Part shown: positions 53,297 to 64,000 of the stretch, piece by piece | Layout of the letters: each line of letters starts with the position of its first letter | How positions within the stretch are numbered: position 1 is the first letter of the stretch | From: Celeribacter sp. PS-C1 | GTDB taxonomy: Bacteria; Pseudomonadota; Alphaproteobacteria; Rhodobacterales; Rhodobacteraceae | Direction: 5' to 3' | Assembly (NCBI RefSeq): GCF_019429625.1 | Contig: NZ_JAHXRW010000001.1 | Location: 62,001-126,000, forward strand | DNA: 64,000 bases | The notes under the pieces: generated by a model | The model's input: only the letters and a program-made list of their open reading frames with translations | Told to the model about the DNA's origin: nothing | The model's database searches: none | Position numbers and translations under genes: made by a program

Positions 53297-54058
53297 ATGG
53301 CATTTCCAGCAGAGACCATTGTTTTGTGTGCAACGCAAAGATGTGGTTCAACGATGATCGTCGAAGACATGCGCAACACCGGGGTGCTGGGGCAGCCTGA
53401 AGAATGGTTCGTCCCTTGGTCTGCAAAGAAACCCGGCATCAATTGGCGTCAGGCGCTTGGCGGTGTGGTAAAGCGGTCCACCTCTGACAATGGCATTGCG
53501 GCGATCAAAGTCATGGCCAATCAGCTTGCCCCCGTTGAGGAATGTCTCGCGACCTTCTCGGACGCACCGTCGGACGCACCTTATTCCCGTTTTGCGCAGG
53601 TCACCAAGACAGCGCAATTCGTCAAGCTGGAGCGCAGCGATCTTGTGTATCAGGCGATCTCACGCGTGATCGCGCGCCAGACCGGCATCAACCACGCGAC
53701 AGGTCAAAAGGGCGACGCCCATTTCGCTGGCAATCTGATGGATGGCTATCAAAGCGATTACAATGCACGCACCCGCTATGATTACAAAATGATCCGGGAC
53801 GAATGCACACGCATCACCTTGGAAAATCTGACGTGGAGTCGTTTTTTCGAGACACATGGGATTGTGCCAGAAGTGCTTCGCTACGAGGACGTCAGCCAGG
53901 ACCCGGATATGAAGCATCTCGATATGCTGGCAAGCCTTTTGGGCGTGGCGCTGCCGGAGGAACGGGCTCAGCGCAAGATGGTCAAACTAGGTAACGCGCG
54001 GAACACCGAGTGGCGCGAACAATTCTACACCGATCTAGGAGACCGGGATTTCGCCTAA
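53297..54058 (+). CDS. Stf0-family sulfotransferase
   Basis: 253 residues. The N-terminal PAPS-binding motif is CATQRCGSTMIVEDM, followed by the Stf0 hallmark GQPEEWF and later KTAQFVKLERSDLVYQAISR, the 3'-phosphate region. Stf0 enzymes put sulfate on sugars; the best-known member sulfates trehalose for mycobacterial sulfolipid. Here the context is a capsule locus with a second, unrelated sulfotransferase, so the product is probably a polysaccharide carrying sulfate at two kinds of position. It is divergent from the large glycosyltransferase gene, with about 75 bases between starts. Confidence 0.88.
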   Translation: MAFPAETIVLCATQRCGSTMIVEDMRNTGVLGQPEEWFVPWSAKKPGINWRQALGGVVKRSTSDNGIAAIKVMANQLAPVEECLATFSDAPSDAPYSRFAQVTKTAQFVKLERSDLVYQAISRVIARQTGINHATGQKGDAHFAGNLMDGYQSDYNARTRYDYKMIRDECTRITLENLTWSRFFETHGIVPEVLRYEDVSQDPDMKHLDMLASLLGVALPEERAQRKMVKLGNARNTEWREQFYTDLGDRDFA

Positions 54059-54061
54059 ACG

Positions 54062-54084
54062 AAAAGGGCGACCCTGGGCCGCCC
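54062..54084 (-). terminator. Terminator after the pyruvyltransferase gene
   Basis: Arms GGGCG (54066-54070) and CGCCC (54080-54084); the AAAA at 54062-54065 gives a short T-run on the minus strand. Moderate strength, between convergent genes. Confidence 0.5.
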
Positions 54085-54088
54085 GCCT

Positions 54089-55222
54089 TCACTGGAAATG
54101 CGATGTGAAGAAGGCGTCGAACTCGTCGCAGCGATCTTGATAAGTCGCATTGAAGGTCGAATAATTCGCTTTCTCGAGAACTCGTTCCAGTGAGAACCCT
54201 GTCTCAGCCATCTCGTGCACGGAAATGGTCGGCAGGCTCAGGCGTTCACACAACTCTTGCGTGCGTGTGTCATGGACGTACCACACGGCAGGCACCCCAG
54301 CGATCATCGCCATCATATTGCCGTGAAAGCGGCACCCAAAGGCAAAGTCCATCGTCTCGACATGCGCGCGCCAGTCGGCCCATTTGAAAAAGATGCGCAT
54401 GTGATTTTCGGCATAGTTGCGTAGTTTCTCGGCACGCAGCGGCCCAATGCCGAAGTATTTACGGATATTGGCGAATTTCTTTTCATCGATTTCGCGGTGG
54501 AACCCGATCCAACTTTCGGCAAAATTAGCCTGCGCGATGTAGTCGTAGCCTTTCTGTAGCGCAAGCTTCATCATCTCGATCTGAATCGGTTTAAGCAGTG
54601 CGTCGGCTTCGTATTTGTTCCGGTCACGTTTGTAGGACAGCGCCGCGCGTTCGATGTCATCGACTGAATTCGGCACCTCGATGGAGAAGTTTTTCCCGGT
54701 GTTGAGATATGCCGTCGGGCAGCCGGTCACCGTCACATTTGTGATGCCGAGCTTTGCCAAAAGATCCGCGGTAAAGGCCCCACGAACCCCCACACCCTTG
54801 GAGTTCGCCGCCGCATATTCGACCAGCCGGACAGTCGCAGGGTGCAGATCCACCGCATCCCCTAGGCTTTCGGCCTGAGCACCGAGACCGACGACGACAA
54901 AGGGAAGGCCCGCGTCCTCGACGAATTTGGTGATAAACCCAAAATTGACGCCGGGGTTCAGCATATTCGACGCGGACATCACGATGTAATCGTAATCGCT
55001 GCGAATGCTCACGCCCGACGTAAGGCGAATATCAGAGAATGAAAAGTAGTCCAGCCGCGTGATGTTTGGGAACAAGCGCTTCAGATGGCTGCGCACCGCT
55101 TCACCGATAAACAGGTTGCCGGAGTTCTTGCCCGCAATCTGGATTTGCTCGTCGAATGGGATGCTGTCGACTTCTGGATAGTCGTCCAAAAACCAACGAC
55201 AGCCAATCATAAGAATTTTCAC
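54089..55222 (-). CDS. Polysaccharide pyruvyl transferase
   Basis: 377 residues from the GTG at 55222, with AAGGGGA ten bases upstream; the longer frame would add a spurious hydrophobic stretch that overlaps the preceding gene. The CsaB/WcaK-type fold is seen in GNLFIGEAVRSHL, FVVVGLGAQAESLG, GVRGAFTADLLAKLG, TVTGCPTAYLNTG and FGCRFHGNMMAMIAGVPAVW. Such enzymes transfer pyruvate from PEP to a sugar as a ketal, giving an acidic polymer. It is the third gene of a minus-strand operon with kpsM and a GT2, 71 bases after the GT2. Confidence 0.88.
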   Translation of the reverse strand: MKILMIGCRWFLDDYPEVDSIPFDEQIQIAGKNSGNLFIGEAVRSHLKRLFPNITRLDYFSFSDIRLTSGVSIRSDYDYIVMSASNMLNPGVNFGFITKFVEDAGLPFVVVGLGAQAESLGDAVDLHPATVRLVEYAAANSKGVGVRGAFTADLLAKLGITNVTVTGCPTAYLNTGKNFSIEVPNSVDDIERAALSYKRDRNKYEADALLKPIQIEMMKLALQKGYDYIAQANFAESWIGFHREIDEKKFANIRKYFGIGPLRAEKLRNYAENHMRIFFKWADWRAHVETMDFAFGCRFHGNMMAMIAGVPAVWYVHDTRTQELCERLSLPTISVHEMAETGFSLERVLEKANYSTFNATYQDRCDEFDAFFTSHFQ

Positions 55223-55293
55223 GGAAGTCCCCTTCTGGTTGTATCCGGTGCCAGTGCTGGCATATGCCAATGTAAGGAATGAAACAATAACGC

Positions 55294-56241
55294 TTACAAC
55301 CGCCCCAAGAACGCCCCAAGCCACAGCGCGAATTGCGACAAATTGGTTTGGCGATAGAGACCCAAAGCCGAGAGCTTGCGCAGGGCACTCAGCCCTGAGG
55401 CTTGGTTTAACACCTCAAACATATCGATCCGCGCGCGGATATCAGGTGAGACTCGATCCACGGCCAGGCGCAATGCAGTGATATTGGTCCGGTTCCACCT
55501 TTTATATTGACCATCGAACAATCCGCGCACGCGACGCATTTGCGCGCGGAATCCCATGTTCGACCCGATCAGGTTGGCATCATGTTGACGATAGAACAGC
55601 GTCGGCACTGGGTCATAGAAAATCTGACCGCCCAAAGCAGACACGATCAGATATGCCCACCAGTCATGCGCCACGACCTCTCGGGTCTGCCCCGCAAGAA
55701 GAGCGAGCTCATCGGCGGCCCCAGGCGTCATCAACATGGTATTGCCGCCAGCAAAATTCTGCACCAAAGCATTCGCAAAGCTCTGCGGCCGCTCGAATAA
55801 TGGCGACAGACCTAGAGGATTTAGCTGCTCATCCGTGATCTTGGTTCGACTGCCATATAAGGCGATGTCCTCGGGGCTCACTGGTGAAAGCATATTTAAG
55901 CCACGCGCAAGGCGATCCACATACCAGACATCGTCCTGGTCACAAAAAGCAACATATTCACCACTATTTATGTTATATTGGTTCATTAAAGACATAAAAT
56001 TTGCTGAGGACGCTCCTCTCTTCGGGCCCTCTATCAATGTGACCTGACCCTTCGGAAAACTCGCCGCGAACTGCGCGACCAAGTCGCGCGTGCTGTCTGT
56101 AGATCCGTCGTCGGACACGATCAAACGCCAATTTTCATGCGTCTGAGCCCCGATGCTCTCCAGCTGCTCCGTGATGTGCTGCGCGCCGTTATAGCTGGCC
56201 AGAAGGATCGTGACAGTCGGAGTCGTATCGCGTTCAGTCAT
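55294..56241 (-). CDS. Family 2 glycosyltransferase
   Basis: 315 residues. GT-A fold: TVTILLASYNGAQHITEQLE, LIVSDDGSTDSTRDLV, and the metal site FCDQDDVWYVDRL; the C-terminal half has the block HDWWAYLIVSALGG and YRQHDANLIGSN typical of rhamnosyl- or galactosyltransferases that start with this pattern. It overlaps kpsM by four bases and precedes the pyruvyl transferase, so it probably adds one sugar of the capsule repeat. Donor unknown. Confidence 0.9.
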   Translation of the reverse strand: MTERDTTPTVTILLASYNGAQHITEQLESIGAQTHENWRLIVSDDGSTDSTRDLVAQFAASFPKGQVTLIEGPKRGASSANFMSLMNQYNINSGEYVAFCDQDDVWYVDRLARGLNMLSPVSPEDIALYGSRTKITDEQLNPLGLSPLFERPQSFANALVQNFAGGNTMLMTPGAADELALLAGQTREVVAHDWWAYLIVSALGGQIFYDPVPTLFYRQHDANLIGSNMGFRAQMRRVRGLFDGQYKRWNRTNITALRLAVDRVSPDIRARIDMFEVLNQASGLSALRKLSALGLYRQTNLSQFALWLGAFLGRL

Positions 56242-57050
56242 AGTCTTGTAAGGATGTCACGATTGAACCGGTTGAGCAAAGCCAGACCGATGGCGATCAG
56301 GACAAGACCCAAACCAATCGGATAGGACATCGTGACATAATCGCCAGTATATTGTGGATAGAACGCGCGGCGCATCTGGCCAACGATATGCACCACGGGA
56401 TTCCACCATAGGTAATCCTGATAGGGCTGCGGTACGCGGTCGTGCAGGTAGATCACACCCGAAATGAGCACCAAGGGGCGATTGAGCACCGTCCAGACAT
56501 GTTGCCACATCGGCAAGTAAGCAATGATCAGCGCATTGATCAGACCAACTCCGATTCCGAGAACCACAGCACCCGTCACGGCCACCACAGCCAGTGCCGC
56601 ATGAAGTTCAGTGCGGGTTTCCCAGAACATCGTGATGCCCGTAAGCACCACGAACATAATGATGGTTTGCGTTACCATTGAGGCAAGTGCTTTGGCGATC
56701 ACCGCATCGACATAAGTGATCGAAGGATATTGCAAAAGCGCGCGCGAGGAGCGCACGGCATTGGTCACCCGCCCCGCCATATCGCGGTAGAAATTGAACA
56801 CCAGAAAGCCCGTGGCATAGAAAATCTGAAAATTCGTCCCCAAGGGCGGGGAGCGCAGGATCAGAGAGAAAATCACTGACATGACGGCGATCCCCGCAAT
56901 CGGCTCAGCCAGGGTCCAGGCGTAGCCGCCCGTCGTTCGGCTCGAAGAGGTAGCCAACTCACGAATCGTCAGCGCAGAGATCGCCCGCAAAGTGCGAAAG
57001 CGCCGATCCTTACGTCCGGTCCATTCAGGGGCGTCATCATACTCTGCCAA
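56238..57050 (-). CDS. kpsM: Capsule polysaccharide ABC transporter permease
   Basis: 270 residues from a TTG at 57050 (no nearby in-frame ATG). ABC-2-type permease with six membrane segments; the N-terminal cytoplasmic part ALTIRELATSSSRTTGGYAW and the block HDRVPQPYQDYLWWNPVVHI are typical of KpsM/Wzm exporters. It carries the finished lipid-linked polysaccharide across the inner membrane with the ATPase KpsT encoded at 58597. It is divergent from kpsE, and the 83-base gap contains overlapping promoter-like sequences. Confidence 0.92.
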   Translation of the reverse strand: MAEYDDAPEWTGRKDRRFRTLRAISALTIRELATSSSRTTGGYAWTLAEPIAGIAVMSVIFSLILRSPPLGTNFQIFYATGFLVFNFYRDMAGRVTNAVRSSRALLQYPSITYVDAVIAKALASMVTQTIIMFVVLTGITMFWETRTELHAALAVVAVTGAVVLGIGVGLINALIIAYLPMWQHVWTVLNRPLVLISGVIYLHDRVPQPYQDYLWWNPVVHIVGQMRRAFYPQYTGDYVTMSYPIGLGLVLIAIGLALLNRFNRDILTRL

Positions 57051-57064
57051 GACACGCTCTATGG

Positions 57065-57094
57065 TTGTAAATCACTGTCGCGGAAAGCTATAGT
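57065..57094 (+). promoter_or_regulatory. Candidate kpsE promoter
   Basis: TTGTAA (57065-57070), 18-base spacer, TATAGT (57089-57094). CTATAG at 57088-57093 is a palindrome, so the same element could act as a -10 on the minus strand for kpsM, with TTGTAC about 19 bases away. Confidence 0.4.
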
Positions 57095-57133
57095 GCAACA
57101 GGGTCCCAAAAGTACAATCGAAAAGGTTGATCT

Positions 57134-58600
57134 GTGAGCGAAAGCAATAGACCGCCCCATCTGCGCAGTGTTTCAGATGACACTTCCGAATCCGAGAACA
57201 GTGCAGAAGAGCGCCGGGCCAAAGCCTTGATGAGGCGTCAGAGACGGGCTGAACTCGAAGCCGAAAAAGCCGATCGCGAGGCGCGGACCGCGCATGTCAT
57301 CGCCCGCCTTGAAGCTGAAAAAGCTCAGGAAGAAGAACAAAAATTCGGTGCAGCCCAACCCACCAGCCCCCATGTCGTGCGCACTGACGACCAGGATTGG
57401 GAGGAGGATGACGAGGGAGACAGCGGGCAGAGCCTACGCAGGCCACCGCCCCTCGGTCGGGTGCCCGAGCCAGCACATATCGCGCATATCCGACTGCGGC
57501 ACGTCGCCATTCTCGCCAGTTTCCTTCTGGGCGTCATCCTACCAGTTCTGCTCGTCAGCTGGTACATGGTCTTCCGGGCCTCCGATCAATATGTCTCACA
57601 ACTGTCTTTTTCCGTACGTACCGAAGAGCCCAGTTCTGCGCTCGATATTCTTGGGGGGCTAAGCTCAGTCAGTTCATCCTCTGGCACCTCCGATACGGAT
57701 GTTTTGTTCAAATACCTGCAAAGCGACGGGTTGGTGCAGGAAATCAACAACGAAATCGATCTGGTCAACCTCTGGAACAAACCAGAGAGAGACCCCTATT
57801 ACAGCTTTGGCGACGATCACACGATTGAGGCGTTGACCGATCACTGGAACCGGATGGTCGATATCTTCTACGACAGTTCCGCTCATATACTAGAGCTCCG
57901 CGCACACGCCTTTACGCCCGAGGACGCTCAGCTGATCAACGATCGCATTCTGGCCAAGAGCTCGAATTTGGTGAACGAACTGAGTTCGATCGCGCGCGAG
58001 GACGGCACGCGATACGCCCGCGAAGATCTCGAACAGGCGGTCGAACGACTCAAGGCTGCGCGCTCCGCCATTGCGCGGTTCCGGAGCGAGAACCTGATCC
58101 TTGACCCCTCCGCTGAATCGCAAAGCCAGATGGGCCTTCTTAACATGCTGCAACAACAGCTTGCCGATGCGATGGTCGAACATGACATGTTACTGCAAAC
58201 CACGAACGAGACGGATCCGCGCGTCAATCAGGTACGCAACAAGATTGATGTGATCCGTCGCCGCATCACTGCAGAGCGACAAAATTTCAGCGCCTCTCCT
58301 GGCCAGGGGCAGGAGGGCGATGAGCGCGCCTATGCCGCCATCCTTGAGGAATTCGAAAGCCTCTCCGTTGACAAAGAATTTGCAGAACAGGCCTATGTTT
58401 CGGCTTTGGCCAGCTACGATTCCGCACTCGCTGATGCAGGTCGCAAAACCCGCTATGTCGCGGCGCATATCAAACCGACCCTACCCCAACGGTCCACGGC
58501 ACCGCATCGCATGTCGACGATAGCCCTGTTTGCGTTGTTCAATTTTCTGCTCTGGTCCATTGCAGTTCTGGTGTTCTATGCGCTGCGCGACAGACGGTGA
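57134..58600 (+). CDS. kpsE: Capsule export inner-membrane protein (KpsE/polysaccharide co-polymerase 3 type)
   Basis: 488 residues from a GTG with AAAAGG upstream. A charged, partly coiled-coil N-terminus of about 120 residues (for example EERRAKALMRRQRRAELEAE) precedes the first membrane helix (about 124-147). A large periplasmic part with coiled coil (REDLEQAVERLKAARSAIAR) follows, and a second helix lies at about 460-484. This is the KpsE layout, linking the exporter to the outer-membrane channel; the long N-terminal extension is unusual compared with E. coli KpsE. It overlaps kpsT by four bases. Confidence 0.88.
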   Translation: MSESNRPPHLRSVSDDTSESENSAEERRAKALMRRQRRAELEAEKADREARTAHVIARLEAEKAQEEEQKFGAAQPTSPHVVRTDDQDWEEDDEGDSGQSLRRPPPLGRVPEPAHIAHIRLRHVAILASFLLGVILPVLLVSWYMVFRASDQYVSQLSFSVRTEEPSSALDILGGLSSVSSSSGTSDTDVLFKYLQSDGLVQEINNEIDLVNLWNKPERDPYYSFGDDHTIEALTDHWNRMVDIFYDSSAHILELRAHAFTPEDAQLINDRILAKSSNLVNELSSIAREDGTRYAREDLEQAVERLKAARSAIARFRSENLILDPSAESQSQMGLLNMLQQQLADAMVEHDMLLQTTNETDPRVNQVRNKIDVIRRRITAERQNFSASPGQGQEGDERAYAAILEEFESLSVDKEFAEQAYVSALASYDSALADAGRKTRYVAAHIKPTLPQRSTAPHRMSTIALFALFNFLLWSIAVLVFYALRDRR

Positions 58601-59289
58601 ATCCGCCCATGATCCGGCTTGAGAATATTTGGAAATCCTTTCGCGTAGACGGCCACACCTACACCGTGGTGCGCGGGGCTTCGGCCGTTTTTCCCGATGG
58701 AAAAAGCGTGGCGCTTCTCGGCCGGAACGGGTCTGGGAAGAGCACGATGCTCAAGTTGATTGCGGGCACAATGAAGCCCGATCACGGACGCGTCGTGGCG
58801 ACGGGTACTGTGTCCTGGCCCGTGGGGTTTGCCGGGAGCTTTCACCGCGAAATGACTGCCGCGCAGAACGTCCGTTTCATCGCACGCGCCTATGGTGTCG
58901 ATTCGGACGAATTAATTGAATTCACCCGCGACTTTGCCAACCTTGGGAAATATTTCGATCTTCCGATCCGCACGTATTCCTCCGGGATGCGGTCACGCTT
59001 GGCCTTTGGCTGCTCCATGGGAATCCGCTTTGACACCTATCTGGTCGATGAGGTGACCTCGGTCGGGGACAAAGACTTCAAGGACAAGGCGCGCGAACTG
59101 TTCTACGACCGGATGCGCAATTCTGGCGCCGTGGTAATTTCTCATTCTCGTAGGATGATCCGTGATCTTTGCGACGCGGGCGCTGTATTGGATCGTGGCG
59201 AGATCGTCTATTACGACGATGTAGAGGAGGCGATTGCACACCACGAATGGGTCATCGCCAACCGTCCTCGGTTCGAAGCCACTTCTTAA
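58597..59289 (+). CDS. kpsT: Capsule polysaccharide ABC transporter ATP-binding protein
   Basis: 230 residues from the GTG at 58597 (GTGA overlap with kpsE); ATG at 58609 is an alternative. Walker A is LLGRNGSGKSTMLK, the signature is SSGMRSRLAFG and Walker B TYLVDEVTS. KpsT-type ATPases drive capsule export together with KpsM, and the kpsE-kpsT pair is divergent from kpsM here, so the exporter is complete at the inner membrane. No outer-membrane Wza/KpsD gene is in the window. A bidirectional terminator follows. Confidence 0.93.
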   Translation: MNPPMIRLENIWKSFRVDGHTYTVVRGASAVFPDGKSVALLGRNGSGKSTMLKLIAGTMKPDHGRVVATGTVSWPVGFAGSFHREMTAAQNVRFIARAYGVDSDELIEFTRDFANLGKYFDLPIRTYSSGMRSRLAFGCSMGIRFDTYLVDEVTSVGDKDFKDKARELFYDRMRNSGAVVISHSRRMIRDLCDAGAVLDRGEIVYYDDVEEAIAHHEWVIANRPRFEATS

Positions 59290-59309
59290 AAGCTTCTTTT
59301 ATCACGGAA

Positions 59310-59338
59310 AAAGCGCCGCATCTGAGACGCGGCGCTTT
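59310..59338. terminator. Bidirectional terminator between kpsT and gyrB
   Basis: Ten-base arms AAAGCGCCGC (59310-59319) and GCGGCGCTTT (59329-59338) with a nine-base loop. The A-rich and T-rich ends allow termination in both directions for the converging genes. Confidence 0.8.
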
Positions 59339-59352
59339 ACGAGTTTTAACAA

Positions 59353-61812
<2,460 letters not shown>

Positions 61813-61816
61813 CTAT

Positions 61817-61845
61817 TTTATACGCGAGCACGCCGGGGATGTCAC
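61817..61845 (-). promoter_or_regulatory. Candidate gyrB promoter
   Basis: On the minus strand GTGACA (61840-61845), a spacer of exactly 17 bases and TATAAA (61817-61822), 28 bases before the gyrB ATG. It would let gyrB be expressed apart from the recF-lysE transcript. Confidence 0.6.
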
Positions 61846-61901
61846 GCGAATGACACGGAAAAAGAGTGGGAAAACGCCGGGTCACGTCGCTCGGATTCGG
61901 A

Positions 61902-62522
61902 TCACACGAAGGGCAGGATGAGCGCCACAAAAATTAGGAGGGAGCCAGCAGAGATATTCATCCGCCGCAGGGCCTGTGGCGAGGTCATGATTTTGCGCAC
62001 CGCACCGACGGAAGCCCCCAAAATGAGGTTGCCGACCAGCGGGATCACCGCGGAAATCGCACAGATCGCAACTATGTCGGAGACGGTGAGGCTGGAGAGG
62101 TCAAAAAAGCCGGGCAGAAAACCCATGTAGAACAGGATTGCCTTAGGATTGCCGAGGATCACCACCAGTCCGGCAACAAATCCGGCCCACATGCCGGGGC
62201 GCGTTAGGCGACTGTCGGCTGCGATTTGCTTGTCGGCATTGCGGATCAGCAAGGCCCCCATCACCAGAAACATCACCACAGCAACCCAGCGCAGGACGGT
62301 CAGGAACCCGTCGAATTCCGAGACGATCCACGACACACCCAAGATCGCCAAAAGCGACCAGAGCACGTCCCCGATAACAACGCCCAAGGCCAAGGGCCAA
62401 GCCGCATTGAACCCGCCCGAAAGCGCGCGCGCCAACATCGCCAGCCACACCGGACCGGGCGTCAAAAACAGGATCAAAAGCGCGAAGGCATACAGCCCGA
62501 GATCGCCGGGAGTGATTGTCAT
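61902..62522 (-). CDS. LysE-family amino-acid/metabolite exporter
   Basis: 206 residues with six membrane segments. The LysE/RhtB pattern is clear: LFLTPGPVWLAMLARALSGG near the start, ALGVVIGDVLWSLLAILGVS, and LVVILGNPKAILFYMGFLPG. These proteins export amino acids, homoserine lactones or similar compounds. Its start overlaps the recF stop by four bases, so it is cotranslated with a DNA-repair gene, an arrangement without obvious functional sense. The substrate cannot be inferred. Confidence 0.92.
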   Translation of the reverse strand: MTITPGDLGLYAFALLILFLTPGPVWLAMLARALSGGFNAAWPLALGVVIGDVLWSLLAILGVSWIVSEFDGFLTVLRWVAVVMFLVMGALLIRNADKQIAADSRLTRPGMWAGFVAGLVVILGNPKAILFYMGFLPGFFDLSSLTVSDIVAICAISAVIPLVGNLILGASVGAVRKIMTSPQALRRMNISAGSLLIFVALILPFV

Positions 62523-63628
62523 ATCCGTTCTTTCACATTGGAGCTTCCGCCCTCGTCCGACACCTCATAGGCGGCGGCGCGAGACCCGAGCTCTGCGAAT
62601 AATTCCGGCCCCGTGCCGGTCATAAAAGCCTGCGCGCCTAAGGCGCAAATCTCATCGTAAAGCGCCGCGCGACGATCCGCGTCAAGATGCGCGGCCACCT
62701 CATCGAGCAAAAAGATCGGCGCGGCGCCAAAATCCTCTGCCAGCGCACGTCCATTGGCGAGAATAAGCGAGATCAAAAGCGCCTTTTGTTCCCCCGTCGA
62801 ACATTGATCCGCAAGCACGTCTTTGGCGCTGTAGACGCCCTCAATGTCAGCACGATGCGGACCGACCAGGGTGCGGCCCGCCGCCAGATCGCGCGGTCGC
62901 CCATCTTGGAAAGCCGCCAAAAGATCACTCTGAGTTTCCGGCAAATCCATACCGTCAGACGATTTCAACGCAAGCGCCGCGGAGGGAAAAGCGGTCTCCG
63001 CCCCCTCCTGCGCCTGCGCGATGCGCTCAAGCGCCGTCAGCCGGTTCTTCATGATCGCTGCGCCATGCTCGGCCATTTGCGCCTCAAGTGCTGCGTACCA
63101 ATGCGCATCGCGCACCATGTCTTTGAGCAGACGATTGCGCTCTCGCATGGCCTTCTCATAGGCCAGAACCACCTCCGCATGACGCGGCTCGAAACTCATC
63201 ACCATACGGTCCAGAAACCGCCGCCGCCCTTCGGGCGCTTCGATCCAAAGCCTGTCCATCGCGGGGATCAGCCAGACCACACGCGCTACACGGCCCAACG
63301 CCACCTGTGCCGCCGCCTTGCCGTCGATTTTCACAGAGCGCGACGTACCGCTTTCCGCCCAGGTTTCCAGCTCATGAAATTGATGCAGCGAGTGCAGATC
63401 AGCGCGGATTTTCCAGCCCAAAGCCTCAGGCTTGCGCGCAATCTCGTAGGGACTGGCCCGCCTTAGCCCGCGCCCCGGGGACAAGAGCGACACCGCTTCG
63501 AGAATATTGGTTTTCCCCGCGCCATTCGGCCCCCAAATGGCGACAGGCCGCCCGTCCAACTCGAGACGCGCGGCCCTGTGAGAGCGAAAATGCGACAGGC
63601 TCAGCTCTTCTATGAACAGGCCGCCCAT
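62519..63628 (-). CDS. recF: DNA replication and repair protein RecF
   Basis: 369 residues from the ATG at 63628 (GAGGGAAGAG upstream); the longer frame overlaps the dnaN stop without a conserved start. SMC-like ATPase: Walker A is WGPNGAGKTNILEA, the signature is DQCSTGEQKALLISLILA and Walker B is PIFLLDEVAAHLD. LSHFRSHR near the start is the typical RecF opening (LxxFRNY). It helps load RecA at gaps. The gene follows dnaN by 34 bases and overlaps the lysE-type gene by four. Confidence 0.96.
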   Translation of the reverse strand: MGGLFIEELSLSHFRSHRAARLELDGRPVAIWGPNGAGKTNILEAVSLLSPGRGLRRASPYEIARKPEALGWKIRADLHSLHQFHELETWAESGTSRSVKIDGKAAAQVALGRVARVVWLIPAMDRLWIEAPEGRRRFLDRMVMSFEPRHAEVVLAYEKAMRERNRLLKDMVRDAHWYAALEAQMAEHGAAIMKNRLTALERIAQAQEGAETAFPSAALALKSSDGMDLPETQSDLLAAFQDGRPRDLAAGRTLVGPHRADIEGVYSAKDVLADQCSTGEQKALLISLILANGRALAEDFGAAPIFLLDEVAAHLDADRRAALYDEICALGAQAFMTGTGPELFAELGSRAAAYEVSDEGGSSNVKERI

Positions 63629-63662
63629 CTCTTCCCTCTGGTCTTCTTCTTGGCAGAAATAC

Positions 63663-64000
63663 TCACACCCGCATTGGCATGACGACATAGACGGCGGAGG
63701 TGTCATTGCCTTCGCGCATCAGGGTCGGATCACCCGAGGAGTTGAACAGGAACACCGCATTCTCGCGATCGACCTGCGAGGCAATCTCAAGCAAGTATTT
63801 GGCATTAAAGCCGATTTCCAGACGCTCGTCGTTATAGGCGACAGCCAGCTCTTCCTCAGCGGCCCCACTGTCGGGGGCATTCACAGAAAGCGTCAGCTTG
63901 TCTTCGTCCAGCGTCAGTTTGACGGCACGCGAGCGTTCGGAGGACACGGTGGCCACACGGTCCACGGCCTTGGCAAACTCGGCAGCATCAACTTCGAGCT
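63663..64000 (-). CDS. dnaN: DNA polymerase III beta subunit (sliding clamp), C-terminal part
   Basis: The 112 C-terminal residues are present; the gene continues beyond the right edge. It ends with SAVYVVMPMRV, the conserved end of the clamp (usually YVVMPMRL/V). Upstream blocks KAVDRVATVSSERSRAVKLT and NAKYLLEIAS belong to its third domain. The clamp tethers the polymerase to DNA. Order dnaN-recF-(lysE)-gyrB is a variant of the ancestral replication-origin cluster. Confidence 0.96.
   Translation of the reverse strand, partial: LEVDAAEFAKAVDRVATVSSERSRAVKLTLDEDKLTLSVNAPDSGAAEEELAVAYNDERLEIGFNAKYLLEIASQVDRENAVFLFNSSGDPTLMREGNDTSAVYVVMPMRV

Overview
The window looks like chromosomal DNA of a marine alphaproteobacterium of the Rhodobacteraceae (Roseobacter group). 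It is GC-rich, uses the cell-cycle methyltransferase CcrM, has TRAP and ABC solute importers typical of the group, DUF2125 and DUF4170 proteins, and a dnaN-recF-gyrB neighbourhood at the right edge. The genus cannot be fixed from sequence reading alone. No rRNA, tRNA, insertion sequence, prophage or CRISPR array was seen.

Layout. 1-3116: 3' end of leuS, then lptE and holA as an overlapping operon. 3177-6700: a luciferase-like oxidoreductase, a convergent FAD protein, a crotonase-fold protein and an SDR. 6816-10586: a DUF2125 periplasmic protein, pmbA and a CysQ-like phosphatase. 10600-12633: a glycosyltransferase/HAD-phosphatase pair that fits glucosylglycerate synthesis. 12793-15338: DUF4170, a WaaA-family protein with an altered active site, and lpxK. 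15343-18855: dsbA-like and dciA genes divergent from mutY and alkB. 18950-20803: rnhB and ccrM, with three GANTC sites in the ccrM leader. 20929-22554: small exported proteins and a membrane-anchored winged-helix regulator.

22723-30780 is the most unusual stretch. An XRE regulator stands before an eight-gene operon that joins a TRAP importer to a class 1B dihydroorotate dehydrogenase (PyrK and PyrD), an M20 carbamoyl-amidohydrolase, PyrE and a small unknown protein. I read this as uptake and use of orotate, dihydroorotate or carbamoyl-aspartate. A shared 16-bp motif upstream of both the regulator and the operon is a candidate operator.

30843-37663: a LacI regulator divergent from a sugar isomerase, an oxidoreductase and a complete ribose-type ABC importer (substrate unknown). 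37848-40630: a PspA/YiaAB/DUF4105 envelope-stress operon divergent from a TetR regulator, with three near-identical 13-bp palindromes between them. 40743-41645: trhO. 41673-46638: two divergent RTX (type I secreted) proteins, one a predicted beta-propeller and one a subtilase. 46697-59289: a capsule locus with KpsM/E/T, several glycosyltransferases, a pyruvyltransferase and two unrelated sulfotransferases, suggesting a sulfated, pyruvylated surface polysaccharide. 59353-64000: gyrB, a LysE exporter gene, recF and the 3' end of dnaN on the minus strand.
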